Part shown: positions 7,309 to 15,690 of the stretch, in pieces | How the letters are laid out: every line of letters starts with the position of its first letter | How positions within the stretch are numbered: the first letter of the stretch is position 1 | Assembly (NCBI RefSeq): GCF_004684245.1 | Contig: NZ_CP038452.1 | Coordinates: forward strand, 620,001-684,000 | Direction of reading: 5' to 3' | Length of the DNA: 64,000 nt | Source: Thermus caldilimi | GTDB taxonomy: Bacteria > Deinococcota > Deinococci > Deinococcales > Thermaceae | Made by a program: the position numbers and the translations under genes | The notes under the pieces: model-generated | What the model was told of the DNA's origin: nothing | Database searches by the model: none | The model's input: only the letters and a program-made list of their open reading frames with translations

Positions 7309-8996
7309 AGGGGCCCCAGGTCCTCAGGGCGGAAGCGGGCGGTGTAGCCCTTGGGCGGAAGGGGCTCCTCGTAGAAGAAGCCTGGGAGGCGGTCATCCTG
7401 GTGGGTGAAGCCCGCCAGGTGGTTGAAGCGGTGTTCCAACCGCAAAACCCCTTCCCCAAGCTCGCGCCAGAAAGCAGGGGACAGGTTCGTGCCCAGGGCG
7501 GCGTTTAAGCTTTTCACCACGAACTCCACCTGCTTGTGGGTGACGCTCCCCCCGAAGACGCAAAGGCCCAGAGCGTCGTTGGCGGCGGCGTTCACCTGGG
7601 CCTGGTAACTGGCCTCGAGGATCTCCTCCACGGGCATGGCCCGGGTTTCCAGGCGCGGGGCATTCCCCGCGGTGTGGTCCGCCCCCTGGGCGGTGACCAT
7701 CATGGTGATCCCCGTAGCCTCCACCACCCTGGGATCGTAGGCGCTGATGGCCTGGCGCTTGATGACGGGAACCCGCTTAAGCCCAAGCGCCTCCCCCACC
7801 CGGGCGGTGCCTTGGGCCAGGAAGCGGGCCTCCTCACTCGGGGTGTAGAGGGCTTTGAGCCTGGCCTCCATAAAGGCATAGTCCCCCCAGTCCGCCTCTC
7901 CCTTTTCCATGAAAAGGGCCAAGGTGGCCCCGGTTTCGATGGTGTCCACCCCCAGGTCGTTGGCCAGGCGATTGAGGCGGGCGAGCTGGTCCGGGTCGGC
8001 GAGACCACAGTTGGTGCCCAAGAGGCCGATGGTCTCGTACTCCAGGGGAGAAACCACCTCCTCCCCTTTTTCGTCCACGATGACGTTGGAGCACTGGATC
8101 ACGCACCCCGGCATGCAGGCGTGGGTGTGTTTCCCTCCCCGGGCCTTGTTGAGGGGAGCGATGTACTGGCCACCCATGCGAAACTCCTCCGGGGAGGCGA
8201 GCTGGCCCTGGCGAAAGTTCCTCACCGGCAGGCCCCCAAAGGCATTCTGGAAGTCCGCCATTCCCATGGTGCCGATAGCGTTGTAGAACTGCATCACCAA
8301 GGGGTCCTGGCGCAAAAGCTCCGCATAGCGGCGGATGGCCCCGGTGACCTTGGGCTTGTCCCAGACCTCCACCTTCCCCGGCACCTCCACCACGATGGCC
8401 TTGACCCGCTTAGCCCCCATCACCGCCCCCACGCCCCCCCGGGCGGCCAGGCGGGAGGGGCGGCCATCCGTGTCGGAGAAGGCGATGCCGGAAAGGAGGC
8501 CCAGATACTCCCCCACCGGCCCCAAAAGGGCGAAAGCGATCCTCCTGCCATAGGCAGCAAAGAGCTTGGCCGCCGCCTGAAAGTTGCCGAGACCGAGGAG
8601 GTCCTCCGCCGGGTCAAAGAAGACCTGGTCCTCCCGGGTGATGCGGAGGACCACCCAGTCGGGGCTCGCCCCCTCGAGGACCAGGTGGGAAAGCTTCATC
8701 TGGCCTAGGGCGTAGCCAAAGGTGCCGCCCCCGTTGGCCTCCTTGATGCCCAGGGTCAGGGGACTTCGCGTGCCCACGCTGGTGCGGTTGGCGTTGGAAA
8801 AGCCCGTTCCCGCCAGGGGACCTATGGCGAACACCAGGGGGTTCTCCGGGGAAAGGGGATCCATGCGGTAGGCCTCCCGCTCCAGAAGAAGCCGGCCCGT
8901 GCGGTAGCGGCCGCCATAGGCCACCTCCTCGGGGGAGGCCGTCTGCCAGTAAACCCGTTTATCCGTAAGGTCAACCCTCAAAGACCGCCACACCAT
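7281..8996 (-). CDS. Aldehyde:ferredoxin oxidoreductase family protein (tungstopterin type)
   Basis: A 571-residue AOR-family enzyme, expected to bind a bis-tungstopterin and one [4Fe-4S] cluster and oxidise an aldehyde with ferredoxin. The N-terminal domain has SPENPLVFAIGPLAGTG and a long Gly-rich pterin-binding stretch. The cluster cysteines are Cys294, Cys298 and Cys302 (CMPGCVIQC, spacing x3/x3 where archaeal AOR has x2/x3), with a fourth Cys in DALGLCVFGGS near the C-terminus. It is the last gene of a minus-strand run behind an ABC-class ATPase and aminotransferase. Its start overlaps the end of an amidohydrolase remnant by 26 bp. Substrate unknown; residual doubt is which AOR subfamily. 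Confidence 0.88.
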   Translation of the reverse strand: MVWRSLRVDLTDKRVYWQTASPEEVAYGGRYRTGRLLLEREAYRMDPLSPENPLVFAIGPLAGTGFSNANRTSVGTRSPLTLGIKEANGGGTFGYALGQMKLSHLVLEGASPDWVVLRITREDQVFFDPAEDLLGLGNFQAAAKLFAAYGRRIAFALLGPVGEYLGLLSGIAFSDTDGRPSRLAARGGVGAVMGAKRVKAIVVEVPGKVEVWDKPKVTGAIRRYAELLRQDPLVMQFYNAIGTMGMADFQNAFGGLPVRNFRQGQLASPEEFRMGGQYIAPLNKARGGKHTHACMPGCVIQCSNVIVDEKGEEVVSPLEYETIGLLGTNCGLADPDQLARLNRLANDLGVDTIETGATLALFMEKGEADWGDYAFMEARLKALYTPSEEARFLAQGTARVGEALGLKRVPVIKRQAISAYDPRVVEATGITMMVTAQGADHTAGNAPRLETRAMPVEEILEASYQAQVNAAANDALGLCVFGGSVTHKQVEFVVKSLNAALGTNLSPAFWRELGEGVLRLEHRFNHLAGFTHQDDRLPGFFYEEPLPPKGYTARFRPEDLGPLYERLDHGS

Positions 8997-9147
8997 CCAC
9001 CTCCACGCGTACCACCCGGGCCTCCTCCGGGTGGGTCAAAGGATTCTCCGAGAACACCACAAGATCCGCTGGCTGTCCGGACCAAAGGCGCAGGGCCTCG
9101 AGGCCACTGGCTTCCGGAGGGGTGTGGTAGAACAGGGAGCACAACAT
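8971..9147 (-). pseudogene. C-terminal remnant of an amidohydrolase-family gene
   Basis: A 58-codon reading frame (ATG at 9147, TGA at 8971) whose translation ends with SGQPADLVVFSENPLTHP followed by a short beta-strand pattern. This is the usual C-terminus of metal-dependent amidohydrolases, where the chain returns to the small beta domain. The frame stays open upstream through 9168 and stops at the end of the ATPase gene. The metal-binding HxH and central barrel are absent, so it cannot be an active amidohydrolase. The likeliest origin is a deletion that removed the N-terminal ~400 codons. Its stop lies inside the oxidoreductase gene, so it may survive for translational coupling. Confidence 0.55.
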
Positions 9148-9175
9148 CGCTTGGGCCGCCTCTCTGCCCTTTAGC

Positions 9176-10846
9176 CTATTCCTCCACCCGCCTTACCTCC
9201 AAGCCCCGAAGCCGGTTCACCGCCGCCCCCAGCTCTAGAGGGCGCACCTCCGCCACCTCGGGGGCCTCTTCCAGGGAGAAAAAGTCCTCTACCCCTCCCA
9301 GTACCCCCTCCACCAGCTTCCGCAAGGGCGTCTTGCCGTCCGCCTGCCGCCAAAGCCGCTGGAACCATGCCCCCAAAGCCCGCACCTGGGCGTTTTCAAA
9401 AAGGTCCAGGGCGGACAGGTCCACCACCTCCTCCCCGTAAACCAGCTCCCTGAGGCCCCGACCCTTCACCCGGGCCTTCCTGCCCCGCCTGGGATCAAAG
9501 CTTTCGGGCAAGGGAGCCCGGGAAGCCACGGCAAGGGGATACCGAGGCTCGCCGAAAGCCCGCCCCGTGGGATGGGCTTGGGCAATGGCCTGGGCCTCAA
9601 GGGTGGCCTCCCTCGGCCGGTACTCCTCCAGAAGCAAGACCGTGTCCGCCAGGTCCAGGTAATCCCCCACCCCACCCACCACCAGGATCAGGCTCACCCC
9701 TTTGGCCTTCAAATCCCGCACCCGGTCCAAGAGGGGGGTGAGGGTTTCCCGCCTCACCAGGGCCTGCATGCGGGCATCGCGCACCAGGAGGTTGGTGGCG
9801 GAGGTGTCCTCGTCCAGGAGAAGCACCTGGGCACCCAGCTCCAGGGCCTCCAGGATGGCGGCGGCCAGGCTGGTGGAGCCCGAGGCATCCTCCGTGGAGA
9901 AGAAGGAGGTATCCTGGCCTAGGGGAAGGTCGTGGACGAAGGGCCTTAGGTCCACACCCTTCACGCTTCGGCCGTCTTCCGACTGGACCCGATGCGCCAG
10001 GGCATGGGTCACCACCCATTCCCGCCCATCTCCCGGGATATGGGGATACACCCCGTGCACCAGGGCCTCGAGGAGGGTGGTCTTCCCATGGAAGCCTCCG
10101 CCGGTGATGAGGGTGAGCCCTTGGGGAAGCCCCATGCCCAAGACCTCCCCCGCGTGGGGTACCCGAAAGGAAACCCGCAAGGAAGGGGGGCTTTGGAAGG
10201 GGACCGCACCCCTTAAGGGTCTTTGGCTCACCCCGCTTTCCCGGGGGAGGACAGCCCCATCCCCCACGAAGGCCACCAGGCCCCTTTGGGAAAGGTTTTC
10301 CTGAATGTGGGCGAAGTCCTCGGCCTGGTGGACGTGGGCAAGAAGCCCCCTCCCGTCCAGCTCCCCCAAGAAAGCCGAGAGGTGCTCTATGAGCGCCCGG
10401 AAAAGCCTCGCCGCCTCCTTGCCCAGAATCCTTCGGCCCGAGGCAGGAAGCCCCACCCGGAAACGCAGATAAAGCGCCTCCTGGCCAAGATGGGCCCCAG
10501 CCCGCCGCAACACCTTGGGGCTTTCCACCTCCACCAAGACCCTCCCCGAGTGCCCGCTCCCTCCGAGAAAGGGCAGGTGGCGGAACCGGGCCTTGAGGGC
10601 CCTCAGAAGGAAGTCCTCCACCGCCACGCGGCCCGTAGGGTGGCGGTAAACCCGAAGTTTCTCCACCGCCTTGGCCGGATAGCGCACCTCCAAAACGCTT
10701 GGGATGGCGAAGGGATCCCCCTGCACGTGGACAAAGCGAAGGTCAAACCCCTCACCCCTCCAGGTTCCCTTTAGATCCTTGTAAAAAGGGTAAGGCCTCC
10801 CCTCGAGGGAGGCCAGGAAAGGGAAAAGCTCCTCCAGCCGCCGCAC
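9176..10846 (-). CDS. ABC-class ATPase of unknown function (PF09818 / COG3044 type)
   Basis: A 556-residue soluble ATPase. Walker A is GGGFHGKTTLL, the ABC-like signature is ASGSTSLAAAI, and Walker B is VLLLDEDTSATNLLVRD, with a following switch-like ILVVGGVGDYLDLAD. The N-terminal ~200 residues are the family's own domain, and there are no membrane helices, so this is not a transporter. The family has a structurally studied trypanosomal RNA-editing-associated member, but no bacterial role is established. The start is GTG, 9 bp after the aminotransferase stop, indicating one transcript. The DEDTSATNLLVRD segment suggests full catalytic competence. Confidence 0.85.
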   Translation of the reverse strand: MRRLEELFPFLASLEGRPYPFYKDLKGTWRGEGFDLRFVHVQGDPFAIPSVLEVRYPAKAVEKLRVYRHPTGRVAVEDFLLRALKARFRHLPFLGGSGHSGRVLVEVESPKVLRRAGAHLGQEALYLRFRVGLPASGRRILGKEAARLFRALIEHLSAFLGELDGRGLLAHVHQAEDFAHIQENLSQRGLVAFVGDGAVLPRESGVSQRPLRGAVPFQSPPSLRVSFRVPHAGEVLGMGLPQGLTLITGGGFHGKTTLLEALVHGVYPHIPGDGREWVVTHALAHRVQSEDGRSVKGVDLRPFVHDLPLGQDTSFFSTEDASGSTSLAAAILEALELGAQVLLLDEDTSATNLLVRDARMQALVRRETLTPLLDRVRDLKAKGVSLILVVGGVGDYLDLADTVLLLEEYRPREATLEAQAIAQAHPTGRAFGEPRYPLAVASRAPLPESFDPRRGRKARVKGRGLRELVYGEEVVDLSALDLFENAQVRALGAWFQRLWRQADGKTPLRKLVEGVLGGVEDFFSLEEAPEVAEVRPLELGAAVNRLRGLEVRRVEE

Positions 10847-10855
10847 CCTTCCAGG

Positions 10856-12181
10856 TTAGCCCAAAGCCTCCACCTCCACCTGCCTGAGGGCACGGGAAAG
10901 GCGCTCCACACCTTCCAAGAACTCCTCCTCCTTTATGGTGAGGGGTGGGGCCACCACCAGGATGTTGTGCTTGGCCAGGAGATAAACCCCCTCCTGCCAC
11001 AAGGCCTTTTGCAGGGCCTGCATGGCCGGGCTAAAGGGAGCGTGCCAAGGGGAAAGGGGTTCTTTAGTATCCCGGTCCCGGACCAGCTCCACGGCGTAAA
11101 AGGCCCCGAGCCCCCGGACATCCCCCACCACGGGATGCCGGTCCTGTAGGGTCTTAAGGCTTTCCCGGAAGAAATCCTCCATGGCCAAAACCCGCTCAAA
11201 GAGACCTTCCTCCCGGTAGGCCTCGAGGGCGGCCAGCCCCGCCGCCACCGCCAAGGGATGCCCGGCGTAGGTATGCCCGGTGGGCAAGGGATTCTCGTCA
11301 AAGTAGCGGGCCAGGGTCTCCCGCAGGAGCACCCCTCCTAAGGGCACGTAAGCGGAGGTGACCCCCTTGGCGAAGGTGATGAGGTCGGGCGCCACGCCAA
11401 ACCTTAGGGCGGCAAAGGCTGCCCCAAGACGCCCAAAACCGGTCATCACCTCGTCAAAGACCAGAAGGATGCCATGCCGGTCGCATAGGGCCCGCACCCC
11501 CTCGAGGTACCCTTCCGGGTAGACGATGACCCCATTGGAGCCCACCACGGGCTCTAAGAAGATGGCCGCCACCCGCTTGGGATCCTCGTGGAGGAGAATC
11601 CTCTCCAGATGGTCCAGGGCCCGGGCGGTTTCCTCCTTGAGGTCTTCCGTGTAAAAAGGGCTCCGGTAGGGATAGGGGGCGAAGAAGTGGACCACCCCGG
11701 GGACGGTGCCTGGCTCCGCTGGCCAGCGGCGGTTCTCCCCGGTAAGGCTGGCGGAGGCGTGGGTGGCCCCGTGGAAGGACCGGTAGGCGGCAAGGACCTT
11801 GAAGCGGCCCGTAAGGTGGCGCACGAACTTCAGGGCGTCCTCGTTGGCCTCGGTGCCCGAGGGGGTGAAGAAGACCCTGGCCCCTTCGGGCCAGGGGGAG
11901 AGGTCGGACAAGGCCTTGGCGAGAAGGGCCCGCTTATCGTGGAAAAGGCTAGGGGCCGCATAGGCCAAGGTGGCCGCCTGCTCGGCAATGGCCCGCACCA
12001 GCCTAGGGTGGCCATGGCCCAGGTTCAAGGCCACCAGGCCGCTGGAAAGGTCCAGGTAACGCCGCCCCTCCTCGTCGTACAGCCAGACTCCCTCACCCCG
12101 CACCACCAAGGGGGAGTTAAGGGGAGCCTGGGCCACCCAGGGGGTAAGGACGTGCTTCTTGTGGAGGGCTTTTAGGCTCAT
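10856..12181 (-). CDS. Class-III PLP-dependent aminotransferase
   Basis: A 441-residue fold-type I aminotransferase of the omega/class-III group. FFTPSGTEANEDALKFVR binds the cofactor phosphate, SFHGATHASASLTG follows, the PLP-nitrogen aspartate is in LLVFDEVMTGFGRLG, and the Schiff-base lysine is in FAKGVTSAYVPLGG. Substrate could be taurine, beta-alanine, a diamine or a similar omega-amino compound; sequence alone does not decide. It is the first gene of the run with the ABC-class ATPase and aldehyde oxidoreductase, so a product aldehyde passed to the oxidoreductase is a reasonable guess. Upstream on its strand are TATACT (12191-12196) and a purine-rich AGGGGGAA ribosome site. Confidence 0.88.
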   Translation of the reverse strand: MSLKALHKKHVLTPWVAQAPLNSPLVVRGEGVWLYDEEGRRYLDLSSGLVALNLGHGHPRLVRAIAEQAATLAYAAPSLFHDKRALLAKALSDLSPWPEGARVFFTPSGTEANEDALKFVRHLTGRFKVLAAYRSFHGATHASASLTGENRRWPAEPGTVPGVVHFFAPYPYRSPFYTEDLKEETARALDHLERILLHEDPKRVAAIFLEPVVGSNGVIVYPEGYLEGVRALCDRHGILLVFDEVMTGFGRLGAAFAALRFGVAPDLITFAKGVTSAYVPLGGVLLRETLARYFDENPLPTGHTYAGHPLAVAAGLAALEAYREEGLFERVLAMEDFFRESLKTLQDRHPVVGDVRGLGAFYAVELVRDRDTKEPLSPWHAPFSPAMQALQKALWQEGVYLLAKHNILVVAPPLTIKEEEFLEGVERLSRALRQVEVEALG

Positions 12182-12235
12182 TTCCCCCTGAGTATACCCT
12201 GCTCCCTTATAAGCCCGAGGACAGCTCAGGGAGGC

Positions 12236-12264
12236 TTGCAGGTATACCGATAATGGTTTATCAT
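12236..12264 (+). promoter_or_regulatory. Promoter of the metal-binding-protein gene (leaderless)
   Basis: TTGCAG (12236-12241), 17 bp, TATCAT (12259-12264), then 6 bases to the ATG at 12271. There is no room for a Shine-Dalgarno, so the mRNA should start at or next to the ATG. Confidence 0.75.
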
Positions 12265-12268
12265 TACT
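12249..12268. promoter_or_regulatory. Candidate Fur/Zur-family operator
   Basis: GATAATG, 6 bp, CATTACT: arms match at 5 of 7 positions around the -10 box of the binding-protein gene. It resembles a Fur-family box but has a 6-bp rather than 5-bp centre. The position is right for metal-dependent repression. Identity of the regulator is inferred from the downstream gene. Confidence 0.45.
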
Positions 12269-12270
12269 TC

Positions 12271-13131
12271 ATGCTACGGCTAGCCCTGCTGCTCCTCCTC
12301 CTTTCCCCCGCCTGGGCCCAGGTGCAGGTGGCGGCCACCACCCCCATCCTGGCTGACCTGGTGTCCCAGGTGGGGGGGAACCGGGTCAAGGTAGAAAGCG
12401 TGGTCCCCCCGGGGGCCGACCCCCACACCTTCGAGCCCACCCCCAACACCGCCAAAAACCTGGCCCGAAGCCGCCTCCTCTTCGCCAATGGTCTGGGCCT
12501 CGAGGCCTTCTTACCCAAGCTGCAACGCCTCCTCCCCCAAGGCGCCCGGGTGGTGAAGCTGGCGGAAGGGCAACCCGGCCTTATCTGCCAGGAGGAACAT
12601 CCAGAGGAAGGGCCGGGGGAACGGGAGCACGCCCACGGCCCCTGCAACCCCCACCTGTGGCTGGACCCCACCTACGCCCTGCGCTATGCCGAGCGCATCA
12701 CCCAAGAACTCGCCCAGGTGGACCCCCAGGGAAAGGCCATCTACCAGGCCAACCTAAAGCGCTTTAGGGCGGAGGTGGAAAAGCGCGATAAGGCCTTCCA
12801 AGCCTGCAACCTAAAGGGCCTCAAGGTGGTCACCCAGCACGATGCCTTCGCCTACTTTGCCCGTCGGTACGGCCTGCGGGTGGTGGGGAGCCTCACCGCC
12901 TCGGGGGTGCAGGAGGCGGGAAGCCGGACCTTCCTCACCCTCCTGGAGCGAGCGCGCCGGGAGGGGGTAAAGCTGCTCCTGGCCGAACCCCAGTTCCAAG
13001 GAACCGCCCTCAAGGCCCTGGCTGAGGCCCTGGGAGCCCGCATCGCGGTGCTCTACACCGACACCCTGGACCAAAAGGTACCCACCTACCTGGCCCTTTT
13101 GGACCACAACCTCAAGGCCCTGTGCCCATAA
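12271..13131 (+). CDS. Periplasmic zinc/manganese ABC-transporter binding protein (ZnuA/TroA type)
   Basis: A 286-residue cluster A-I binding protein. It has a signal peptide (MLRLALLLLLLSPAWA, cleavage near residue 16), the first metal histidine in PGADPHTFEPTP, the second in NPHLWLDP, and an acidic, histidine-containing loop (EEHPEEGPGEREHAHG) just before it, as in ZnuA. The third histidine is probably in VVTQHDAFAYFA and the last ligand an acidic residue near YTDTLDQKVPTYL. An ATG at 12253 is in frame, but the -10 box would then fall inside the coding region, so ATG 12271 is preferred. No ATPase or permease gene follows; the next gene is galactokinase, so the transporter partners must be elsewhere. 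Confidence 0.85.
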   Translation: MLRLALLLLLLSPAWAQVQVAATTPILADLVSQVGGNRVKVESVVPPGADPHTFEPTPNTAKNLARSRLLFANGLGLEAFLPKLQRLLPQGARVVKLAEGQPGLICQEEHPEEGPGEREHAHGPCNPHLWLDPTYALRYAERITQELAQVDPQGKAIYQANLKRFRAEVEKRDKAFQACNLKGLKVVTQHDAFAYFARRYGLRVVGSLTASGVQEAGSRTFLTLLERARREGVKLLLAEPQFQGTALKALAEALGARIAVLYTDTLDQKVPTYLALLDHNLKALCP

Positions 13132-13138
13132 TGGAGGC

Positions 13139-14182
13139 ATGGGGTTTAAGGAAGTCTTCGGTGCCCTGCCCGAGGCCAGCGCCCAGGCCCCTGGGCGGGT
13201 GAACCTCTTAGGGGAACACACCGACTACCAGGAGGGCTACGTCCTTCCCACCCCCCTCCCCTACTTCACCCAGGTGGAGGCGGCCAAGGCTGAGGGCCGG
13301 GTGGAGGCCTACAGCGAGGAGCTCAAGGAGCTCAGGGCCCGGCCTTTGGAAAGCCCGGCCCAAGGGGACTTTCTGGACTACCTCCTGGGGGTAGTCTGGG
13401 CCCTGAGGGAGGCGGGGTACGAGGTTCCTGGGGCTCGCTTTTATGTGCGGAGCAGGGTACCCATGGGGGCGGGGCTTTCCAGCTCGGCGGCCCTCGAGGT
13501 GGCGGCGCTAAAGGCCCTGCGCCTCCTCTACCGCCTGCCCCTTTCCGACAAGGAGGTCGCCCTTTTGGGCCAGAAGGCGGAGGTGGAGTACGTGGGGGTG
13601 CGCTGCGGCCTCATGGACCAGATGGCCGCAAGCCTGGGGGAGGTGGGCAAGGCCCTTTTCCTGGACACCCGCACCCTGGACCACGAAAACCTTCCTCTAC
13701 CCCCAGGGGTGCGGGTGGCGGTTTTGGACCTGGGGTTAAAGCGGCGCCTAGCGGAGGCGGGGTACAACGAGAGGCGCCTCGAGGCGGAGGAGGCGGCGCG
13801 GAGGCTAGGGGTGCACTCCCTTAGGGACGTGGCCGACCTCTGCCTGGTGGAAAGCCTGCCCTCCCCCCTGGACAAGAGGGCGCGGCACATCGTGGGGGAA
13901 AATCTGAGGGTGCTCCGAGGGGTGGAGGCCTTGCGCAAGGGGGACCCCCAGGCCTTCGGCGAGCTCATGGTGCAAAGCCACCGCTCCCTCTCCCGGGACT
14001 ACGAGGTGAGCCTCCCGGAACTGGACACCCTGGTGGAGGAGGCCTTGAGGGCCGGGGCCTACGGGGCCAAGCTCACGGGGGCAGGGTTCGGCGGGGCGGT
14101 GGTGGCCCTGGTGCCCGAAGACCGCATGGAAGGTTTCCAAAAGCACCTCCTCTCCCGTTTTCCCCATCTCCGCATCCTTTGA
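13139..14182 (+). CDS. galK: Galactokinase
   Basis: A 347-residue GHMP kinase that phosphorylates galactose at C1 with ATP (Leloir pathway). The galactokinase signature PGRVNLLGEHTDY is at residues 18-30, the ATP-binding GHMP loop VPMGAGLSSSAALE near 105-118, and the C-terminal GHMP motif KLTGAGFGGAVVAL near 310. CGLMDQMA holds the catalytic aspartate. The ATG follows TGGAGGC and lies 7 bp after the binding-protein stop, so the two may share a transcript. No galT, galE or galactosidase gene is nearby. Length is slightly below the usual 380-390 residues, as for compact Thermus proteins. Confidence 0.93.
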   Translation: MGFKEVFGALPEASAQAPGRVNLLGEHTDYQEGYVLPTPLPYFTQVEAAKAEGRVEAYSEELKELRARPLESPAQGDFLDYLLGVVWALREAGYEVPGARFYVRSRVPMGAGLSSSAALEVAALKALRLLYRLPLSDKEVALLGQKAEVEYVGVRCGLMDQMAASLGEVGKALFLDTRTLDHENLPLPPGVRVAVLDLGLKRRLAEAGYNERRLEAEEAARRLGVHSLRDVADLCLVESLPSPLDKRARHIVGENLRVLRGVEALRKGDPQAFGELMVQSHRSLSRDYEVSLPELDTLVEEALRAGAYGAKLTGAGFGGAVVALVPEDRMEGFQKHLLSRFPHLRIL

Positions 14183-14211
14183 CTGACCTAACCCCCTCGG
14201 CCAGGTAAGCT
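14183..14211 (+). promoter_or_regulatory. Promoter of the formate dehydrogenase operon (leaderless)
   Basis: CTGACC (14183-14188), 17 bp, TAAGCT (14206-14211), then AAGGGC and the ATG at 14218. The 6-base gap from -10 to ATG indicates a leaderless mRNA. Confidence 0.65.
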
Positions 14212-14217
14212 AAGGGC

Positions 14218-15690
14218 ATGGAAAAGCCAAGCCTCCTCCCCCTCCTGGACGCCCGCCTTCCCCTAAGCGAGGAGAAGGTGGCCGAGGCCGCCCGGCTTGC
14301 CGGGGTACCCCTGGCCCAGGCCTGGGGGGTGGTGCGCTACTACCCCCGGTACCGGGGCTTGCCCCAGGGGAGGCTTTTGGTGGACGATCCCGTGGCCCGG
14401 GCCCGGGGATTCGCCCGCCTCCTAGAGGGAGCCGACGGAACCCATCCTCCCTTGGGCCTCGAGGCCCTCTCCCCCATCCACGTGCGGGTGGAGGGGGAAG
14501 AACGCTATGTGGAATGGGAGGGCCGGCTCATCCCCTTTAAGGAGTTCCGCCTTCCCTTCGCCCTGGGACAGGGAAACCGGCTCCTTCCCCCCGAACCCAT
14601 CCTGGAACTTGACCAGTATGAAGCGCTGGGAGGGTCGGTGTTCTTGCGGAGGGCCTTGAAAAACCTCCTAGCCCCGGAAGCCATCCTCCAGGCTGTGGAG
14701 GAGGCCGGGCTTTTGGGCCGGGGAGGAGCCGCCTTTCCCGCCCACATCAAGATGCGGGCCGTGGCCCGGGGGGAACCCCCCAGGTATCTGGTGGTGAACG
14801 CCGACGAATCGGAACCGGGCAACTTCAAGGACCGCTTCCTCCTGGAGCACCATCCCTTCCTGGTCCTGGAGGGAGCGCTTTTGGCCGCCCTGGCCGTGGG
14901 GGCAAGCCAGGTTTTCCTCTACGTGCGGGATGAGTTCGAAGCCGCCATCCTGGGCCTGGAAAATGCCATCCGCCAACTTGGGGAAGCTGGCCTCCTTCCC
15001 GTTCCCACCGAGGTCTTCCCAAGCGGGGGCCTCTACATCTGCGGCGAGGAAACCGCCCTTCTGGAGTCCATAGAGGGCAAAAGGGCCGAGCCCCGCTTAA
15101 AGCCCCCTTTTCCCGTGGAAAAAGGCCTGTGGGGAAGGCCCACCCTGGTGCAAAACGTGGAAACCCTGGCCAACCTGCCCCTGATCCTGAGGGAGGGCCC
15201 GGGGACCTGGCGTCAAACGGAGCCCAAACTCTTCTCCGTCACCGGGGACGTGGCCAGGCCAGGGCTTTACGAGCTTCCCCTGGGAACATCCTTGGAAGAC
15301 GCCTTACAGAGGGCTCAAGGTGAACCGGAGGCTTTGAAGGCCGTACTCCTGGGCGGAGCCGCCGGGGTGTTTACCCGCGATTTCACCTTCCCTTTGCGCT
15401 ACAAGGGTAGGCTCCCCTTGGGAGCCGGCGCCATCGTGGCCTTCGGAAAGGAGGTGGACCTATGGGAAGTCCTTTTGGGCCTGGCCGAGTTTTTCCGGGA
15501 GGAGTCCTGCGGGGAGTGCTTCCCCTGTCCTTTGGGCACGGCGGTACAGGTGGAGATGGTGAGGCGGCGGGAGAGGAACCCGGACCTGGTTCACTCCCTG
15601 GGGCAAACCCTCAAGGGAAGCCTGTGCGGACTGGGCCAGTCCGCCTACTGGGCCTACCAAAGCCTGTTGGAGGTGGAAGGTGCGGCTTAA
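14218..15690 (+). CDS. NAD-dependent formate dehydrogenase, flavoprotein (NuoF-like, FdsB/FdhB) subunit
   Basis: A 490-residue NuoF homologue that should pass electrons from the formate dehydrogenase chain to FMN and NAD+. It has the NADH/FMN region (GRGGAAFPAHIKMR, VNADESEPGNFKDR, SGGLYICGEETALLESIEGKR) and a C-terminal [4Fe-4S] site at Cys431, Cys434, Cys437 and Cys470 (ESCGECFPC ... LCGLG). The first ~110 residues look like the helical start of NuoE (AWGVVRYYPRYR) but lack the [2Fe-2S] cysteines, like the degenerate domain of FdsB. It is first in a three-gene operon; its end overlaps the next gene by 11 bp. Confidence 0.85.
   Translation: MEKPSLLPLLDARLPLSEEKVAEAARLAGVPLAQAWGVVRYYPRYRGLPQGRLLVDDPVARARGFARLLEGADGTHPPLGLEALSPIHVRVEGEERYVEWEGRLIPFKEFRLPFALGQGNRLLPPEPILELDQYEALGGSVFLRRALKNLLAPEAILQAVEEAGLLGRGGAAFPAHIKMRAVARGEPPRYLVVNADESEPGNFKDRFLLEHHPFLVLEGALLAALAVGASQVFLYVRDEFEAAILGLENAIRQLGEAGLLPVPTEVFPSGGLYICGEETALLESIEGKRAEPRLKPPFPVEKGLWGRPTLVQNVETLANLPLILREGPGTWRQTEPKLFSVTGDVARPGLYELPLGTSLEDALQRAQGEPEALKAVLLGGAAGVFTRDFTFPLRYKGRLPLGAGAIVAFGKEVDLWEVLLGLAEFFREESCGECFPCPLGTAVQVEMVRRRERNPDLVHSLGQTLKGSLCGLGQSAYWAYQSLLEVEGAA

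Noticed and set aside
12249-12268. A canonical 19-bp Fur box
   Set aside because: The dyad has a 6-bp centre and mismatched outer bases, so only a Fur-family-like site is claimed.
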